A DNA stretch of 5,292 nucleotides from the NCBI GenBank assembly GCA_027011835.1, contig JALUZN010000497.1, forward strand, positions 1 through 5,292. The letters run 5' to 3'. The position numbers and the translations under genes were made by a program. This stretch comes from Draconibacterium sp. (GTDB lineage Bacteria > Bacteroidota > Bacteroidia > Bacteroidales > Prolixibacteraceae). The notes below the pieces were generated by a model. That model was given only the letters and a program-made list of their open reading frames with translations, was not told the origin of the DNA and searched no databases. Below, in pieces: positions 4,513 to 5,292 of the stretch; the first letter of the stretch is position 1, and each line of letters opens with the position of its first letter.

Positions 4513-5292
4513 TTGTTGAAACAGTGCATCCGTAATGTCGCCGTGTTTGCCGCCCCAACCGTGGTCGGGATATATTTTTGCTTCCCATGCTTTTTGGAAC
4601 TCTTCTGTTGGATAGTTCTCGAAACTGTTGTTTACGAGTGCATTTGCTGTGGCAAATTTTTCCGCCTCGGTTAGCAAAATGTCTGCTTCACGACTTGCTT
4701 TCAGAGCTTTCTGATGCGAGGGACCATGAATATACAACCACAACGCCGGTCTTTCTCCTTTTACTTCCGGCAGCTCCGGATTTGCTTTTGCCAGTGCATC
4801 AAAAAATTCGGGCGCTGAGGCGATTTTAAACTGTGGCAAGTTAAGCCGAGTTGAAGTGTTATTTTTATCCTGAATTTCATCGATACTTTCCCATTGATTG
4901 ATGAGATTTGAGTAGTCAATTGCAGGACTCATGTCCCAGTCTGACAGCAATGGAATTGCCGGCGATTTTGTGTTTAAACTGTAATATTTTTCCCAATCGA
5001 GTGAGCTTGAAGCAAGATATTGTGCTGCCTCGGGATAGCTTTTTTGAAGAGGTGTAAATGCGTTTGCATAATGTCCGGGCGAAAAAATGGTAACGTACGA
5101 GCCGTCGGGGCTGTACCATTTATAAAGTCCCCGTTCGAACCGGCTTAGCATTAAATTTTTTGTGCCAGCTTTACGCATTATTTGCATCATTTGTAAGGTT
5201 CGTCCCGGTACATCTTCGTTCCAGTATGTATTGGCGGTGTACCCGAACTGCTCTTTTAGCCATTTTGCCCCAAAATAGAATTGACGCGCGAG
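4510..5292 (-). CDS. GH38 catalytic and middle domain part, 5' partial
   Basis: The frame is open to the window edge, giving 260 residues before the stop; the ATG at 5188-5190 is internal and not the true start. The segment opens ARQFYFGAKWLKEQFG and then has TYWNEDVPGRTLQMMQIM, which corresponds to the GH38 nucleophile region. The aspartate of NEDVPG (codon 5212-5214) is the likely catalytic nucleophile and zinc ligand. It continues with SRFERGLYKWYSPDGS and the helical middle domain around YIHGPSHQKALKASREADIL. Near the end YPDHGWGGKHGD (codons about 4572-4537) should carry the late zinc-ligand histidine, probably the H at 4561-4563. The first zinc-binding H-x-D is expected upstream, outside the window. 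This part alone would hold the active site but not the sandwich domain that usually completes it. Confidence 0.8.
   Translation of the reverse strand, partial: LARQFYFGAKWLKEQFGYTANTYWNEDVPGRTLQMMQIMRKAGTKNLMLSRFERGLYKWYSPDGSYVTIFSPGHYANAFTPLQKSYPEAAQYLASSSLDWEKYYSLNTKSPAIPLLSDWDMSPAIDYSNLINQWESIDEIQDKNNTSTRLNLPQFKIASAPEFFDALAKANPELPEVKGERPALWLYIHGPSHQKALKASREADILLTEAEKFATANALVNNSFENYPTEEFQKAWEAKIYPDHGWGGKHGDITDALFQQ

Larger units (their letters stand above)
3040..5292 (-). pseudogene. GH38 alpha-mannosidase-like gene, 5' incomplete, interrupted by an in-frame stop
   Basis: A single reading frame of 751 codons runs from the right window edge to the TAA at 3040-3042, broken only by a TAA at 4510-4512. 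Family-like sequence continues on both sides of that stop: DITDALFQQ before it, and FEFAKAKAEKILEKN leading to GRPLIVFNSMNTERED after it. This is the normal join between the GH38 middle helical domain and the C-terminal beta-sandwich. No frameshift is involved. The product would be an alpha-mannosidase-like glycoside hydrolase; an export signal, if any, lies outside the window. As written, the enzyme would be made as a catalytic/middle fragment without its C-terminal domain. The interruption may be true decay, a recent mutation, or a base-calling error. GH38 is recognised from motifs; mannose specificity is assumed from the family, not shown. Confidence 0.8.

Overview
The window carries one strand-biased accessory locus. 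It most likely comes from a member of the Bacteroidota, possibly a Marinilabiliales/Prolixibacteraceae-type anaerobe or marine bacterium. That reading rests on moderate-to-low GC, gene starts without Shine-Dalgarno sequences, a TAAATTTG element that fits the Bacteroidota -7 consensus TAnnTTTG, the type of GH38 mannosidase and sugar porter, and a four-helix-bundle gene bordered by degenerate heptamer repeats. The taxonomic call is inference; there is no rRNA or other marker here.

All main genes are on the minus strand. In their order of transcription they are: (1) a GH38 alpha-mannosidase-like gene entering from the right edge (5292 to 3040), whose frame is cut by one in-frame TAA at 4510-4512 although homology continues in the same frame on both sides; (2) four bases later, a 12-helix MFS sugar porter (3035 to 1695) with an intact fold but several altered sugar-contact positions; (3) a repeat-bordered insert of about 0.6 kb (1087-1692) holding a 123-residue four-helix-bundle protein of the S23/Avd-like family; (4) a uroporphyrinogen-decarboxylase-superfamily (MtaA/CmuA-type) protein (1063 to 83) that lacks its expected C-terminus. 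At the left edge, on the plus strand, is the last 37 codons of an IS1595/ISXO2-type transposase, which ends where the URO-D homology stops.

The simplest reading is an old catabolic operon (mannosidase, transporter, URO-D-type enzyme) that has been interrupted between transporter and URO-D gene by the repeat/four-helix cassette. It has then been damaged at both ends: an IS-associated truncation removes the predicted third zinc ligand of the URO-D protein, and a nonsense codon separates the catalytic and C-terminal parts of the mannosidase. The most interesting structure is the heptamer system. It has 16 uninterrupted 7-bp units that vary only by transitions at two positions, an orientation switch next to the four-helix gene, and related units on the far side of that gene. 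No CRISPR array, tRNA, rRNA or riboswitch was seen. No stretch longer than 300 bases lacks a gene.
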